From NCBI GenBank assembly GCA_022842245.1, contig JALHPZ010000048.1, positions 1-32,590 on the forward strand: 32,590 bases of DNA, read 5' to 3'. The notes beneath the pieces were generated by a model. That model saw only the letters and a program-made list of their open reading frames with translations. It did no database searches and was not told the origin of the DNA. Source of the DNA: Gemmataceae bacterium (GTDB taxonomy: Bacteria; Planctomycetota; Planctomycetia; Gemmatales; Gemmataceae). Shown piece by piece: positions 16,690-25,300 of the stretch (the first letter of the stretch is position 1; the number at the start of each line of letters is the position of its first letter). The position numbers and the translations under genes are program-made.

Positions 16690-16823
16690 CCTCCCCCCTT
16701 GAGGGGGAGGTCGCCGCGAAGCGGCGGGTGGGGGGGGTGGGCGTCGTCGTGACCACGGCGGGATATTCAACTCCAATCGGCCCACGGACCCCCCACCCTA
16801 ACCCTCCTCCTCAAGGGGGGAGG
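16690..16823. repeat. Intergenic palindromic repeat element with terminal inverted repeats
   Basis: The 256-bp gap between the hemX-like gene and hemA holds two 21-base arms, 16690-16710 (CCTCCCCCCTTGAGG...) and 16803-16823, that are inverted copies with one mismatch. Inside them are a second matching pair (GGGTGGGGGG near 16727 and its complement at 16788-16798) and a hairpin CGCCGC-GAA-GCGGCG (16712-16726). Similar CTCCCCCTTGAGGGGGAG arms are common in GC-rich bacterial genomes as non-coding, MITE-like units. No coding capacity. It may separate or terminate transcription between the two genes. Confidence 0.75.
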
Positions 16824-16894
16824 GGACAAGAGGCCGGTCGAGTCGCTTCGTGCCGTTGGCAATCGACGATCGTCGGGTGCGTCGGAGGTTCCCC

Positions 16895-18169
16895 ATGAAT
16901 CTCCGCATCGCGGGCTGCAACTTCCGCTCGGCGCCGGTCGACCTGCGCGAGAAGCTGGCCTTCACCCCCGAATTGCAGGCGAAGGCCGCCGCCGAACTCG
17001 CCGCACGCTACGGTTGCGAGGCCGCCATCCTCTCCACCTGCAACCGCGTCGAACTGTTCCTCGCCCGCCCCCTCGCCGCCGCGCCGGTCTCCACCGATCT
17101 CGCCGCCGAGTTCCTCGCGGAGGTCCACGGTCTGCCGGTCGAACGGATCGCCCCGCACCTCTATTCCCACGCCGAAGCCGACGCTGTCAAGCACCTGCTC
17201 CGCGTCGCCGCCAGCCTCGACAGCCTGATCGTCGGCGAAGGCCAGATCGCCGGACAGGTGAAGGCGACCTATGAAGCCGCGCGCACCCTCGGTACCGCCG
17301 GCCCGTTCCTCAACGCGCTCTTCCCGCACGCCCTCCGCGCCGCCAAACGCGTCCGCACCGAGACCGGCATCGCCCACGGGCATGTCTCCGTCTCCAGCGT
17401 CGCCGTCGACTATGTCCGGCAGGTCTTCGACCATTTCGACGACAAGACCGTGCTGGTGATCGGCGCGGGGAAAATGGGCCGACTGACCCTCAAGCACCTG
17501 CAGGAATTGAAACCGAAGCGCATCCTCGTGACGAACCGCAGCCCGGAGAAGGCGCGCGAGGTGGCGGCCGGCTGCGGGGGCACGGCCGTGCCGTGGGAAC
17601 AACTCGACGACGCGCTCGCCGAGGCCGACATCGCGCTCAGCACCACCGGCGCGGGCGAGCCGATCGTCACGGCGGACCGCTTCGCGAAGCGGGTGCTGCC
17701 GAAGCGCCGCCCCGGCCGCACGCTCGTCGTCCTCGACATCGCCGTCCCGCGCGATTTCGACCCGACCATCCATGATGGCGACCGCGTCTGCCTCTTCAAC
17801 ATCGACGACCTCACGCGCATCCGCGAGCAGACCATCGCCGCCCGCCAGTCGCACCTCCGCCCCGCCGAGGCGATCGTCGCCGCCGAGACCAAGGCGTTCC
17901 TCGACGACTGGGAACGCCGCCGCAACGGACCGGTGATCCAGCAATTGCGCAGCGAAGTCGACAAGGTCCGCGACGAAGTGCTCGCGCCGCTGCTCGCCAA
18001 GCTCAACGGCAAGCTGACCGCTTCGGAGAAGGACCAGATCGCCGGAGCGTTCCGCCTGTTCCAGAACAAGCTCCTGCACGGCCCCATCGCCGCGCTCCAG
18101 GACGCCAGCAAGGACGGCGATCGCGGTTCCCTCGTCGACGCCCTTCGCAAGCTCTTCCGGCTCGGGTAA
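16895..18169 (+). CDS. hemA: Glutamyl-tRNA reductase
   Basis: 424 residues. It reduces glutamyl-tRNA(Glu) with NADPH to glutamate-1-semialdehyde, the first step of C5-pathway heme synthesis, in the cytoplasm. The catalytic domain carries Ser-Thr-Cys49-Asn-Arg with the thioester-forming Cys. Gly-Glu-Gly-Gln-Ile (114-118) follows, then the NADPH-binding Gly-Ala-Gly-Lys-Met-Gly (190-195), and the C-terminal helical dimerisation region from about 330. Length is normal. The ATG at 16895 was chosen over a more upstream in-frame start because GGAGG (16884-16888) sits 6 bases before it and it gives the family N-terminus (Met-x-Leu-x-x-x-Gly-x-Asn). It lies downstream of a HemX-like gene and 69 bases before mutL. 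Confidence 0.96.
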   Translation: MNLRIAGCNFRSAPVDLREKLAFTPELQAKAAAELAARYGCEAAILSTCNRVELFLARPLAAAPVSTDLAAEFLAEVHGLPVERIAPHLYSHAEADAVKHLLRVAASLDSLIVGEGQIAGQVKATYEAARTLGTAGPFLNALFPHALRAAKRVRTETGIAHGHVSVSSVAVDYVRQVFDHFDDKTVLVIGAGKMGRLTLKHLQELKPKRILVTNRSPEKAREVAAGCGGTAVPWEQLDDALAEADIALSTTGAGEPIVTADRFAKRVLPKRRPGRTLVVLDIAVPRDFDPTIHDGDRVCLFNIDDLTRIREQTIAARQSHLRPAEAIVAAETKAFLDDWERRRNGPVIQQLRSEVDKVRDEVLAPLLAKLNGKLTASEKDQIAGAFRLFQNKLLHGPIAALQDASKDGDRGSLVDALRKLFRLG

Positions 18170-18238
18170 GCGGGCGACCCGCTTGGGAAACCGGAGCGAT
18201 CCGACGTCTGCCCGGCACACGAACCATACACCAACTTC

Positions 18239-20155
18239 ATGGCTCGCATCCAGCTTTTGCCCGCCGAAGTCGTCACGCAGATCGCCGCCGGGGAAGTGAT
18301 CGAACGGCCCGCCAGCGCCGTCAAGGAACTCCTCGAAAACTCCATCGATGCCGGTGCCACGCGCATCGACATCGACCTCGAAAACGGCGGCCTCGACCTC
18401 ATCCGCGTCGTGGACAACGGCGCCGGCATCCACCCCGACGACCTCCCGCTCGCCTTCGCCGCCCACGCCACCAGCAAGCTGCGCACGGCCGCCGACCTCT
18501 TCCGCATCGCGACCAAGGGGTTCCGCGGCGAGGCGCTCGCCTCGCTCGGCGGCGTTGCGAAGGTGACGCTGCAATCGCGCCGCCCCGGCGCCGACGCCGG
18601 GGCCGAGATCGTCGTCGATGGTGGCAACCTGGGCCAGGTCCGACCCTGGGGCGGCTCCCCGGGAACCCGCATCGAGGTCCGCCACCTCTTCAGCAGCGTC
18701 CCGGCCCGACGCAAGTTCCTCAAAGGACCGGCAACCGAACTCGGCCGCGTCTCCGACATCGTCGAATGGATCGCCCTCTCGCACCCCGGCCTGCACGTCG
18801 TGCTCCGCCACAACGGCAAACTGGTCTACGACATCCCCGCCACCGCCGGCTTCGCCAATCGCGTCGGCCTCTTCTTCGGCGCCGACGTCCGCAACGGACT
18901 CTACGAACTCGACTCCGGCCCCCCCGGCGACAACGGCCTGCGCGTGACCGGCTGGATCGGCGACCCCGCCATCGACCGCGGCAACGCCAAGCTGATGTAC
19001 CTCTTCGTCAATGGCCGCTGGTTCCGCGACCGCAGCCTCACCTACGCCGTGCAGGAAGCGTACCGCGGCCTTATCATGACCGGCCGCTATCCCGTCGCGT
19101 TCCTGTTCCTGACCGTGCCGCCCGGCGACGTGGACGTGAACGCGCACCCGACCAAGGCGGAGGTACGGTTCCGGGATAACGGGCTGATCTTCTCGCTGAT
19201 CCGTGCGGCGGTGAAGGAGCGGTTGCTCAAGGAGAACCTGGTGCCGCGGATGGTGGCGCCGCCGGAACCGGAGCGGCTGCCGCCGCCCGCGCCATCGCTG
19301 TTCGAGCCGCGGCCGATCGCGCCGCCCGACCTGCCCTTCCGGCTGGCGTCCCCGATGCCGACACGCACGGCGGCGATGGCGTTCCCTGCCGGCGACTCGC
19401 CCCCCAGTGCATCCGACGTTCCGGCGCCGCCCCCACCGGACATCGCCTTCGGGGACACTCGCGACGCGAATGCCCGACACAGTGTCGGCGACTCGCTCCG
19501 CGAGTCGTCCCCGGCCGCCCCGGTCATCGCATCCGCGGATGCACCCGTAGAAAACGCCCCGACCTTCGACTTTCCGACACCGCCGCCCGGCACGGCGCTG
19601 CAGGTGCACAACGCGTACCTCGTGCAGGAGACGCCGCAGGGGATGCTCGTGATCGACCAGCACGCGCTGCACGAGCGCATCCTGTACGAGCAACTCCGCG
19701 CGCGGGTGCGGGCCGGGCGGCTGGAGGTCCAGCGTCTGCTCGTGCCGGAGCCCGTGGACCTGCCGGCGCATCAGGTCGCGATGGTGCTGGAGGCGAAGGA
19801 CGCGCTCACGGAACTGGGCCTGGAGGTGGCGGAGTTCGGCGGGAACACGGTCATCCTCTCCAGCTACCCGACGCTGTTGTCACGTCGGCCGCCGCACGAG
19901 ATCTTCAAGGCCGTCGTGGACTTCCTGGCGACGAAGGAGCAACTGCCGCCGAAGGAAGTGATGCTGGACCATTTGCTGGCAACGATGGCGTGCAAGGCCG
20001 CCGTGAAGGCGGGCGACCCGCTGACCGCCGACGAGATCGCGTATCTGCTGGAACTGCGGCAGATGGCCGAAGACTCGCACCACTGCCCGCACGGTCGACC
20101 GACCTCGCTGCTCTTCAGCCGACAGGACCTCGATCGGCAGTTCCGGCGAATCTGA
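18239..20155 (+). CDS. mutL: DNA mismatch repair protein MutL with endonuclease motif
   Basis: 638 residues. The N-terminal GHKL ATPase shows Glu30-Leu-Leu-Glu-Asn34-Ser-Ile-Asp-Ala-Gly, Asp59-Asn-Gly-Ala-Gly and Gly-Phe-Arg-Gly-Glu-Ala-Leu (94-100), followed by the transducer domain. A Pro/Ala-rich linker spans about 340-445. The C-terminal domain carries Asp473-Gln-His-Ala-x-x-Glu479-x(4)-Glu484, the metal-binding nuclease motif of MutL proteins from bacteria without MutH, plus Ala-Cys-Lys (584-586) and Cys616-Pro-His-Gly-Arg-Pro. It should nick the nascent strand after MutS recognition, stimulated by the sliding clamp. The linker contains a palindromic DNA segment at 19451-19512. No strong ribosome binding site precedes the ATG at 18239. 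Confidence 0.96.
   Translation: MARIQLLPAEVVTQIAAGEVIERPASAVKELLENSIDAGATRIDIDLENGGLDLIRVVDNGAGIHPDDLPLAFAAHATSKLRTAADLFRIATKGFRGEALASLGGVAKVTLQSRRPGADAGAEIVVDGGNLGQVRPWGGSPGTRIEVRHLFSSVPARRKFLKGPATELGRVSDIVEWIALSHPGLHVVLRHNGKLVYDIPATAGFANRVGLFFGADVRNGLYELDSGPPGDNGLRVTGWIGDPAIDRGNAKLMYLFVNGRWFRDRSLTYAVQEAYRGLIMTGRYPVAFLFLTVPPGDVDVNAHPTKAEVRFRDNGLIFSLIRAAVKERLLKENLVPRMVAPPEPERLPPPAPSLFEPRPIAPPDLPFRLASPMPTRTAAMAFPAGDSPPSASDVPAPPPPDIAFGDTRDANARHSVGDSLRESSPAAPVIASADAPVENAPTFDFPTPPPGTALQVHNAYLVQETPQGMLVIDQHALHERILYEQLRARVRAGRLEVQRLLVPEPVDLPAHQVAMVLEAKDALTELGLEVAEFGGNTVILSSYPTLLSRRPPHEIFKAVVDFLATKEQLPPKEVMLDHLLATMACKAAVKAGDPLTADEIAYLLELRQMAEDSHHCPHGRPTSLLFSRQDLDRQFRRI
19451..19512. repeat. Compound palindrome inside the mutL linker
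   Basis: Outer arms GGGGACACTCGCG (19451-19463) and CGCGAGTCGTCCCC (19499-19512) are inverted copies differing by one inserted base. Between them lies a 15-base palindrome, CCGACAC-A-GTGTCGG (19474-19488). The right arm itself can form GACTCGC-TCC-GCGAGTC (19490-19506). The segment stays in frame and encodes about 20 residues (about 405-425) in the disordered linker between the ATPase and nuclease domains. It resembles a small palindromic element inserted in a tolerant place. Confidence 0.6.
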
Positions 20156-20183
20156 GCGGGATTGAGACACACGGAGGAATTCA

Positions 20184-20549
20184 ATGGCGAAGAAGACCAA
20201 GGCGGCGGAACCCGAATCGCGTCTGGCGCGGCCGGCGGCGCGCGGAAAGGCGATCCCGATGACCGAACGGATGCCGGAGGCAATGAACAAGCTGGCGATG
20301 GTCTGGGAAGCCTTGAAGGTTCTGGGAAACACGGCCAAACCGGGGCAAATCGCGGTGCTAATCGAGAATCGCTACGGTGCAAGGATTGCGACCGGGATGA
20401 TCAGCGCGTACAAGTCTCTGCTCGTGGCACGCGACCGACCCCAACTGCCGCGGCCGCGGTTGACGTCGGATGATCGAAAAATGCTGGCGGAACTGATCGA
20501 TCGCGTCGGACCGGAGCCGATCCAGGCGATGTTGGACGAATATGAATGA
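20184..20549 (+). CDS. Small basic protein with helix-turn-helix-like core, function unknown
   Basis: 121 residues. The ATG at 20184 has GGAGG (20173-20177) 6 bases upstream. The first 30 residues are Lys/Ala/Arg-rich and probably disordered. Residues about 34-82 have a winged-helix-like pattern: helix (Leu-Ala-Met-Val-Trp-Glu-Ala-Leu), Ala-Lys-Pro-Gly-Gln-Ile turn and helix, then Ile-Ser-Ala-Tyr-Lys-Ser-Leu as a possible recognition helix. The C-terminal 35 residues are helical and acidic. The pattern Ala-Lys-Pro-x-x-Ile ... Ile-Ser-x-Tyr-Lys-Ser suggests a small DNA-binding protein family; this is inference. It follows mutL by 28 bases and may be co-transcribed. A 15-bp hairpin follows the stop. 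Confidence 0.7.
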   Translation: MAKKTKAAEPESRLARPAARGKAIPMTERMPEAMNKLAMVWEALKVLGNTAKPGQIAVLIENRYGARIATGMISAYKSLLVARDRPQLPRPRLTSDDRKMLAELIDRVGPEPIQAMLDEYE

Positions 20550-20552
20550 ACG

Positions 20553-20587
20553 GGCTTCCGGCGGATCTGAGCGATCCGCCGGAAGCC
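20553..20587. terminator. Hairpin between convergent genes, probable bidirectional terminator
   Basis: GGCTTCCGGCGGATC (20553-20567) pairs perfectly over 15 bases with 20573-20587, loop five bases. It begins 3 bases after the stop of the mutL-linked small gene and ends 7 bases before the stop of the minus-strand lipoprotein gene. Neither side has a clean T-run, so it may act with Rho or as a 3' stabiliser. Confidence 0.65.
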
Positions 20588-20594
20588 AGCTTGA

Positions 20595-20921
20595 TCACTT
20601 CTCGTCGATGCCGAGCTTCTTCATTAGCTCCTTCGCCTTGGCGGCGGGGCTGCCCTTGATCTTCTGCAGTTCGTCGAGGCCGGCCTTCAGGATTTCGGCC
20701 TTGGCCGGGTCCGCCTTCTGTAGTTCGTTCACCATGTATTCATAGCTGGTGACTTCGCTGCCGAGGGGTTGCCCCTTGGCGTAGTTCTGGAGGGTGGACT
20801 TCACTTGCGCCATCGGGTCGACGGGCTTGACGGGGATCGCCTCTTCCTTCGGGCCGCCGCCGCAACCGAACGCGACGAGGACCAGCGGCAGGAGGAGGGC
20901 GCAACGCAGGGAACGGAACAT
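20595..20921 (-). CDS. Small lipoprotein, function unknown
   Basis: 108 residues. A signal peptide ends in the lipobox Val-Ala-Phe-Gly-Cys20, so the mature protein starts at a lipidated Cys followed by Gly-Gly-Gly. The rest is mostly helical and charged, with a Pro-rich start (Val-Lys-Pro-Val-Asp-Pro) and a Lys-rich end. A GAGG lies 6 bases before the ATG at 20919-20921. It follows the DUF1559 gene by 81 bases on the same strand. Small lipoproteins often sit directly after DUF1559 genes in planctomycetes, which suggests a shared envelope role; no biochemical function can be read. Confidence 0.82.
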   Translation of the reverse strand: MFRSLRCALLLPLVLVAFGCGGGPKEEAIPVKPVDPMAQVKSTLQNYAKGQPLGSEVTSYEYMVNELQKADPAKAEILKAGLDELQKIKGSPAAKAKELMKKLGIDEK

Positions 20922-20955
20922 CGATACCTCGGTGTGTCTGGTGGAGGAAAGACAG

Positions 20956-20984
20956 CCGACCGGTCGAAGGTCTCGACCGGTCGG
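20956..20984 (-). terminator. 12-bp hairpin after the DUF1559 gene
   Basis: CCGACCGGTCGA (20956-20967) pairs perfectly with 20973-20984 around a five-base loop, 18 bases after the DUF1559 stop. On the minus strand the downstream sequence is CTGTCTTTCC, moderately T-rich. It probably ends or attenuates transcription before the lipoprotein gene, lowering its expression relative to DUF1559. Confidence 0.65.
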
Positions 20985-21002
20985 CGGCGGTAGTCGAAAC
21001 GT

Positions 21003-22070
21003 TTAATCGAGGGTGAACGTCTGGCCGTCGGCGGCGTGGCCGAATCGCTGGAAGGCGAGGACGTCGACGGAGTTGGCGACGAAGCGAACGGAGCCGTCGC
21101 CGACGAGCGCGTTGACGCCGCCGGAGTGCATGGCGCGCGGCGGAAGGATGCCCCAGCTCCAGTCGTGGGCGCCGCCCGGGCAGCAGTTGCCGCCGGCGGA
21201 CGGGTGTTGCCAGTTCGGCGGGGCGGCGGTGGAGACGGAAGATTGGCCGAGTGAGTACCAGAGCGGCATGGTGCCGTTGTTGGAGCGGACTCCCTGCGGC
21301 GACGTGCGGGCGGCGGTCCCAATGGCGTCGAGTTCGGCGACCGTGGGGAATTCGCGGTTCACGACGGAGGTGAACAGACCGTCGCCGGCGTAGAAGACGT
21401 CGAAGGGATACCGGCCGGGGCCTGCCTGGGGCGCGCCGGAGCCGGAGAGCAATTCGGCGGCGAGGAGGGTGTTGGAAAGCCCGTCGGTGGCGTCGGCCAT
21501 CTTCCGGCGGCGCATCTGGTTGATGAGTCCGTTCTGGTTTTGCAGCCACATGCCCTGGATGTTGCTGCCGACGCTCCAGCCGTAGTTGGAGCCGGGACCG
21601 TCCCAGCCGTTCGGGTGGGTGCCGCGGCGCGGGGCCGGCAAGGCGGACGGGCACTTGAACACGGACAGGTCGGTGTTCATGAGGCCATACGCCGTGCCCC
21701 AGTTGGCGGAGTTGCCCGCACCGGCGGCGGATTGACCCATCGGCGGGGCGTTCGCCGGAATCACGAACTGGTTGAACAGGTTCTGCTGCTCGACGTAGGG
21801 CAGGATCCAGTAGCTCGCGCTGACCGATTCCCACACGTTGACGCCGATTTGCTGCTGGTTGGCGGGGAAGTAATTATTCACGTCGTGGTAGGCATGCATG
21901 GCGAGGCCAAGCTGCTTCAGGTTGTTCTGGCATTTGGCGCGGGCGGCGGCCTCACGCACCTTTTGCACCGCGGGCAGCAGAAGGCCGATCAGAATCGCAA
22001 TGATCGCGATCACGACCAGCAATTCGATCAGGGTGAAGCCACGGCGGCTTCGGGAGAGGGAACGCAACAT
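21003..22070 (-). CDS. DUF1559 protein with type IV prepilin-like N-terminus
   Basis: 355 residues. Residues 1-35 are a class III prepilin signal: a basic leader, cleavage site Gly11-Phe12, Glu16 at position +5, and a long hydrophobic helix. The body then shows the DUF1559 hallmarks: Lys-Cys-Gln-Asn-Asn-Leu-Lys-Gln-Leu-Gly-Leu-Ala-Met-His after the helix, and near the C-terminus a His-x-Gly-Gly-Val-Asn-x-Leu-x-Gly-Asp-Gly-Ser-Val-Arg segment. These proteins are greatly expanded in planctomycetes and are thought to be pseudopilin-like surface or secretion components; their exact function is unknown. A GAGG lies 8 bases before the ATG at 22068-22070. Downstream is a hairpin and a lipoprotein gene. 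Confidence 0.95.
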   Translation of the reverse strand: MLRSLSRSRRGFTLIELLVVIAIIAILIGLLLPAVQKVREAAARAKCQNNLKQLGLAMHAYHDVNNYFPANQQQIGVNVWESVSASYWILPYVEQQNLFNQFVIPANAPPMGQSAAGAGNSANWGTAYGLMNTDLSVFKCPSALPAPRRGTHPNGWDGPGSNYGWSVGSNIQGMWLQNQNGLINQMRRRKMADATDGLSNTLLAAELLSGSGAPQAGPGRYPFDVFYAGDGLFTSVVNREFPTVAELDAIGTAARTSPQGVRSNNGTMPLWYSLGQSSVSTAAPPNWQHPSAGGNCCPGGAHDWSWGILPPRAMHSGGVNALVGDGSVRFVANSVDVLAFQRFGHAADGQTFTLD

Positions 22071-22180
22071 CGAGAACCTCGGAGAGAAAAGAAAATAACG
22101 ACGAATCGAACGCGAAGACTCGCGATCGCGCGGCGTCAGGCCAAGTAGCGACTATAAGACGAATGGTCACAGTCGTCGGA

Positions 22181-22199
22181 TCGACCGGTACCCGGTCGA
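22181..22199. repeat. Inverted repeat in the DUF1559/propeller divergent region
   Basis: TCGACCGG (22181-22188) and its complement (22192-22199) flank a three-base centre. The core matches the stem of the hairpin at 20956-20984, so the DUF1559 and lipoprotein region is bracketed by similar sequences. It could be an operator or a repeat end. The rest of the 293-bp divergent region has no convincing promoter consensus. Confidence 0.4.
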
Positions 22200-22363
22200 G
22201 TGTGGCAGGCCGCAGGTTATTGTATCACCAAACCTTCACATTAGACAACCCCGCGCCGTGTTTCCGGTTCCGCGCGATCCGATCCGATTGGCTTCGTCGT
22301 GTCGCCGTCGGTTCCCGCCCCGCCTATCATCGCATCACCCGCATCTTGGAGGTAGTCCCTGCG

Positions 22364-25300
22364 ATGCTCGCGTCCCTCGTCCTCGCCCTCGCCCTGGCAC
22401 CGGCGCAGGCCCCCGCCGCCTACGCCCCGCCCGTCGGTTCCTTCAAACTCCGCTCCATCGGTCCGGCACTCACGTCCGGCCGCGTCGTCGGCTTCGCCGT
22501 CGATCCCTCCGATCGCGCGAAGTACTTCGTCGCCGTCGCCAGCGGCGGCGTCTGGAAGACCGTCAACGCCGGCACAAGCTGGACGCCCGTCTTCGACAAC
22601 GAAGGCTCCTACAGCATCGGCTGCGTCGTCCTCGATCCGAAGAACCCGAACGTGGTCTGGGTCGGGTCCGGCGAGAACAACAGCCAGCGGAGCGTCGCCT
22701 ACGGCGACGGCGTGTACAAGAGCATCGACGGCGGGCGATCCTGGACGAACGTCGGCCTCAAGGCCAGCGAACACATCGGCACCATCGTCATCGACCCGCG
22801 CGATTCGAACGTCGTCTACGTCGCGGCGCAAGGGCCGCTTTGGGGGCCCGGCGGTGACCGCGGACTCTACAAGACCACCGACGGCGGCAAGACCTGGAAC
22901 AAAGTTCTGAACATCGACGAGAACACCGGCGTCACGGACGTGATCCTCGACCCGCGCAACCCGGACATCCTTCATGCCGCCAGCTACCAGCGCCGCCGGC
23001 ACGTCTGGACGCTCGTCAACGGCGGGCCAGGCTCCGGCGTCCACCGCAGCACCGACGGCGGCAAGACCTGGAAGAAGGTCGGTGGCGGCCTCCCCGGCGG
23101 CGAACTCGGCCGCATTGGTCTCGCGAGCGCTCCCAGCGACCCCGACACGCTCTACGCCATCGTCGAATCGGCCGACAAGTCCGGTGGCATCTTCCGCTCC
23201 ACCGACAACGGTATCACCTGGAGCAAGCGGAACCCGTTCGACCAACAGGCGCAGTACTACTCGCACATCGTCGTCGATCCGGTGAACAAGGACCGACTCT
23301 ACGTGATGAGCGTCTTCAATCAGGTGTCCGACGACGGCGGCGCAACCCTGCGTTCCCTCGGCGACGCCAGCAAGCATGTCGACAACCACGAGATCTGGAT
23401 CGATCCAAAGAACACGAATTATTACCTCGTCGGCTGCGACGGCGGCATCTACGAATCGTTCGACCGCGGCGCCACCTGGCACTTCAAGTCGAACCTGCCG
23501 GTCACCCAGTTCTACGACATCGGCATCGACCAGAACCCGGCGAGCGGACCGTTCTACCACGTCTACGGCGGCACGCAGGACAACTACACCCTCGGCGGAC
23601 CGGTCCGCACGCGGTCGAGCCACGGCATCACGAACGGCGACTGGTACGTCGTCCAGGGCGGCGACGGCTTCCACTGCAAAGTGGACCCCACCGACTCAAA
23701 CACCGTCTACGGCGAATACCAGTACGGCGGCCTCTGCCGCTTCGACCGCCGCACCGGCACGAGCGTGGACATCCAGCCGAAAACCGGCCCCGGCGAGGCG
23801 CCCCTGCGCTGGAACTGGGACTCGCCGCTGACGCTCAGCTCGCACAACCCGAAGCGGCTCTACTTCGCCGCGAACAAGCTCTTCCGCAGCGACCGCGGCG
23901 ACACGTGGGTGGCCGTCAGCGGCGACCTCACGCGGCAGATCGACCGGGATTCGCTGCCGGTGATGGGCAAGGTCCAGGGGCCGGACGCCGTGGCGAAGCA
24001 CGTCTCGACGAGCTTCTACGGCAACTGCGTCGCCCTCGCCGAGTCGCCGAAGAAGGAAGGCCTCATCTACGTCGGCACCGACGACGGGCTGATCCAGGTG
24101 ACCGAAGACGGCGGCAAGACCTGGCGCAAGGACGAGACCTTCCCCGGCGTGCCGGAGAAGACCTACGTCAGCAAGATCGTCGCTTCGCAGCACGATGCGA
24201 ACACGGTGTACGCGTCGTTCGACAACCACAAGAACGCCGACTTCAAGCCGTACCTCCTGAAGAGCACCGACGCCGGCAAGACGTGGGCCGCGATCAGTGG
24301 CGACCTGCCCGAACGCGGCACGGTCTACTGCCTCGCCGAGGACCACGTGAACGCGAACCTGCTGTTCTGCGGAACGGAGTTCGCACTGCACGTCACGTTC
24401 GACGGCGGAAAGAAGTGGCACCGGATGAAGAACGGCCTGCCGACGATCCAGGTGAAGGACCTCGTCATCCAGAAGGCGAACGACGACCTCGTGGTCGGCA
24501 CCTTCGGCCGCGGCATCTACGTCATCGACGACTACAGCGCCCTGCGGCAACTCACTTCGCCGGCGACGAAGCCCGCGGAGATCCTGCCGGTGAAGGAGAC
24601 GATCCAGTACGTCCGCAACGCCCAGTACGGCGGCGGCGGCAAGGCGTTCCAGGGTGAATCGTTCTACACGGCCGAGAATTCCGCTTATGGTGCGGTGTTC
24701 ACGGTGCGGATCAAGGACGCGCCGAAGTCGCTCAAGCAGAAGCGGCGGGACGCGGAGCGCGAGCTGGAGAAGGCCGGCAAGCCGGTGCCGTATCCGTCGA
24801 AGGAGCAGTTGCGGGCGGAAGCGGAGGAAGAGGCTGCCTCGAATGCGCTCGTCATCACCGACCGCGAGGACGCGATCATCGCGCGGCTCTCCTGCCCGAC
24901 GGGCGAGGGCGTTCACCGGCTGACGTGGGGCCTGCGCGAGATGGGGGTGAACCCGGACGCGCCGCAGGGGGGCTTCGGGCTGATGGTGGTGCCCGGCGCG
25001 TACAAGGCGCAGATCGTGCAGACGGTCGCCGGGCAGACGAAGCCGCTGTCCGATGTGACGAGCTTCCTCGTGCAACCCGATCCGCTGGCGGGCCTGACGG
25101 GGGCCGACTACGCCGCCATTGCCGCGTTCAACAAGCAAGTGAAGGTGCTTCAGAAGCAACTTCAGACGGTGACGACCGCCGCAACGGAAGCTGGGACGAA
25201 GATCGATTCGCTGAGAAAAGCGATCAAGATCGCACCGAAGGAACAGCCGGCGATCGAAAAGGCGCTCTTCGACCTGAGCGAGAAGCTCAAGGTGATCCAG

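Noticed and set aside
16811..19771. 986-codon minus-strand frame opposite hemA and mutL
   Set aside because: It lies opposite two unmistakable conserved genes and has no recognisable motif.
22163..22363. N-terminal extension of the propeller protein to an upstream start
   Set aside because: The 67 extra residues would hide the signal peptide, and a GGAGG precedes the internal ATG at 22364.
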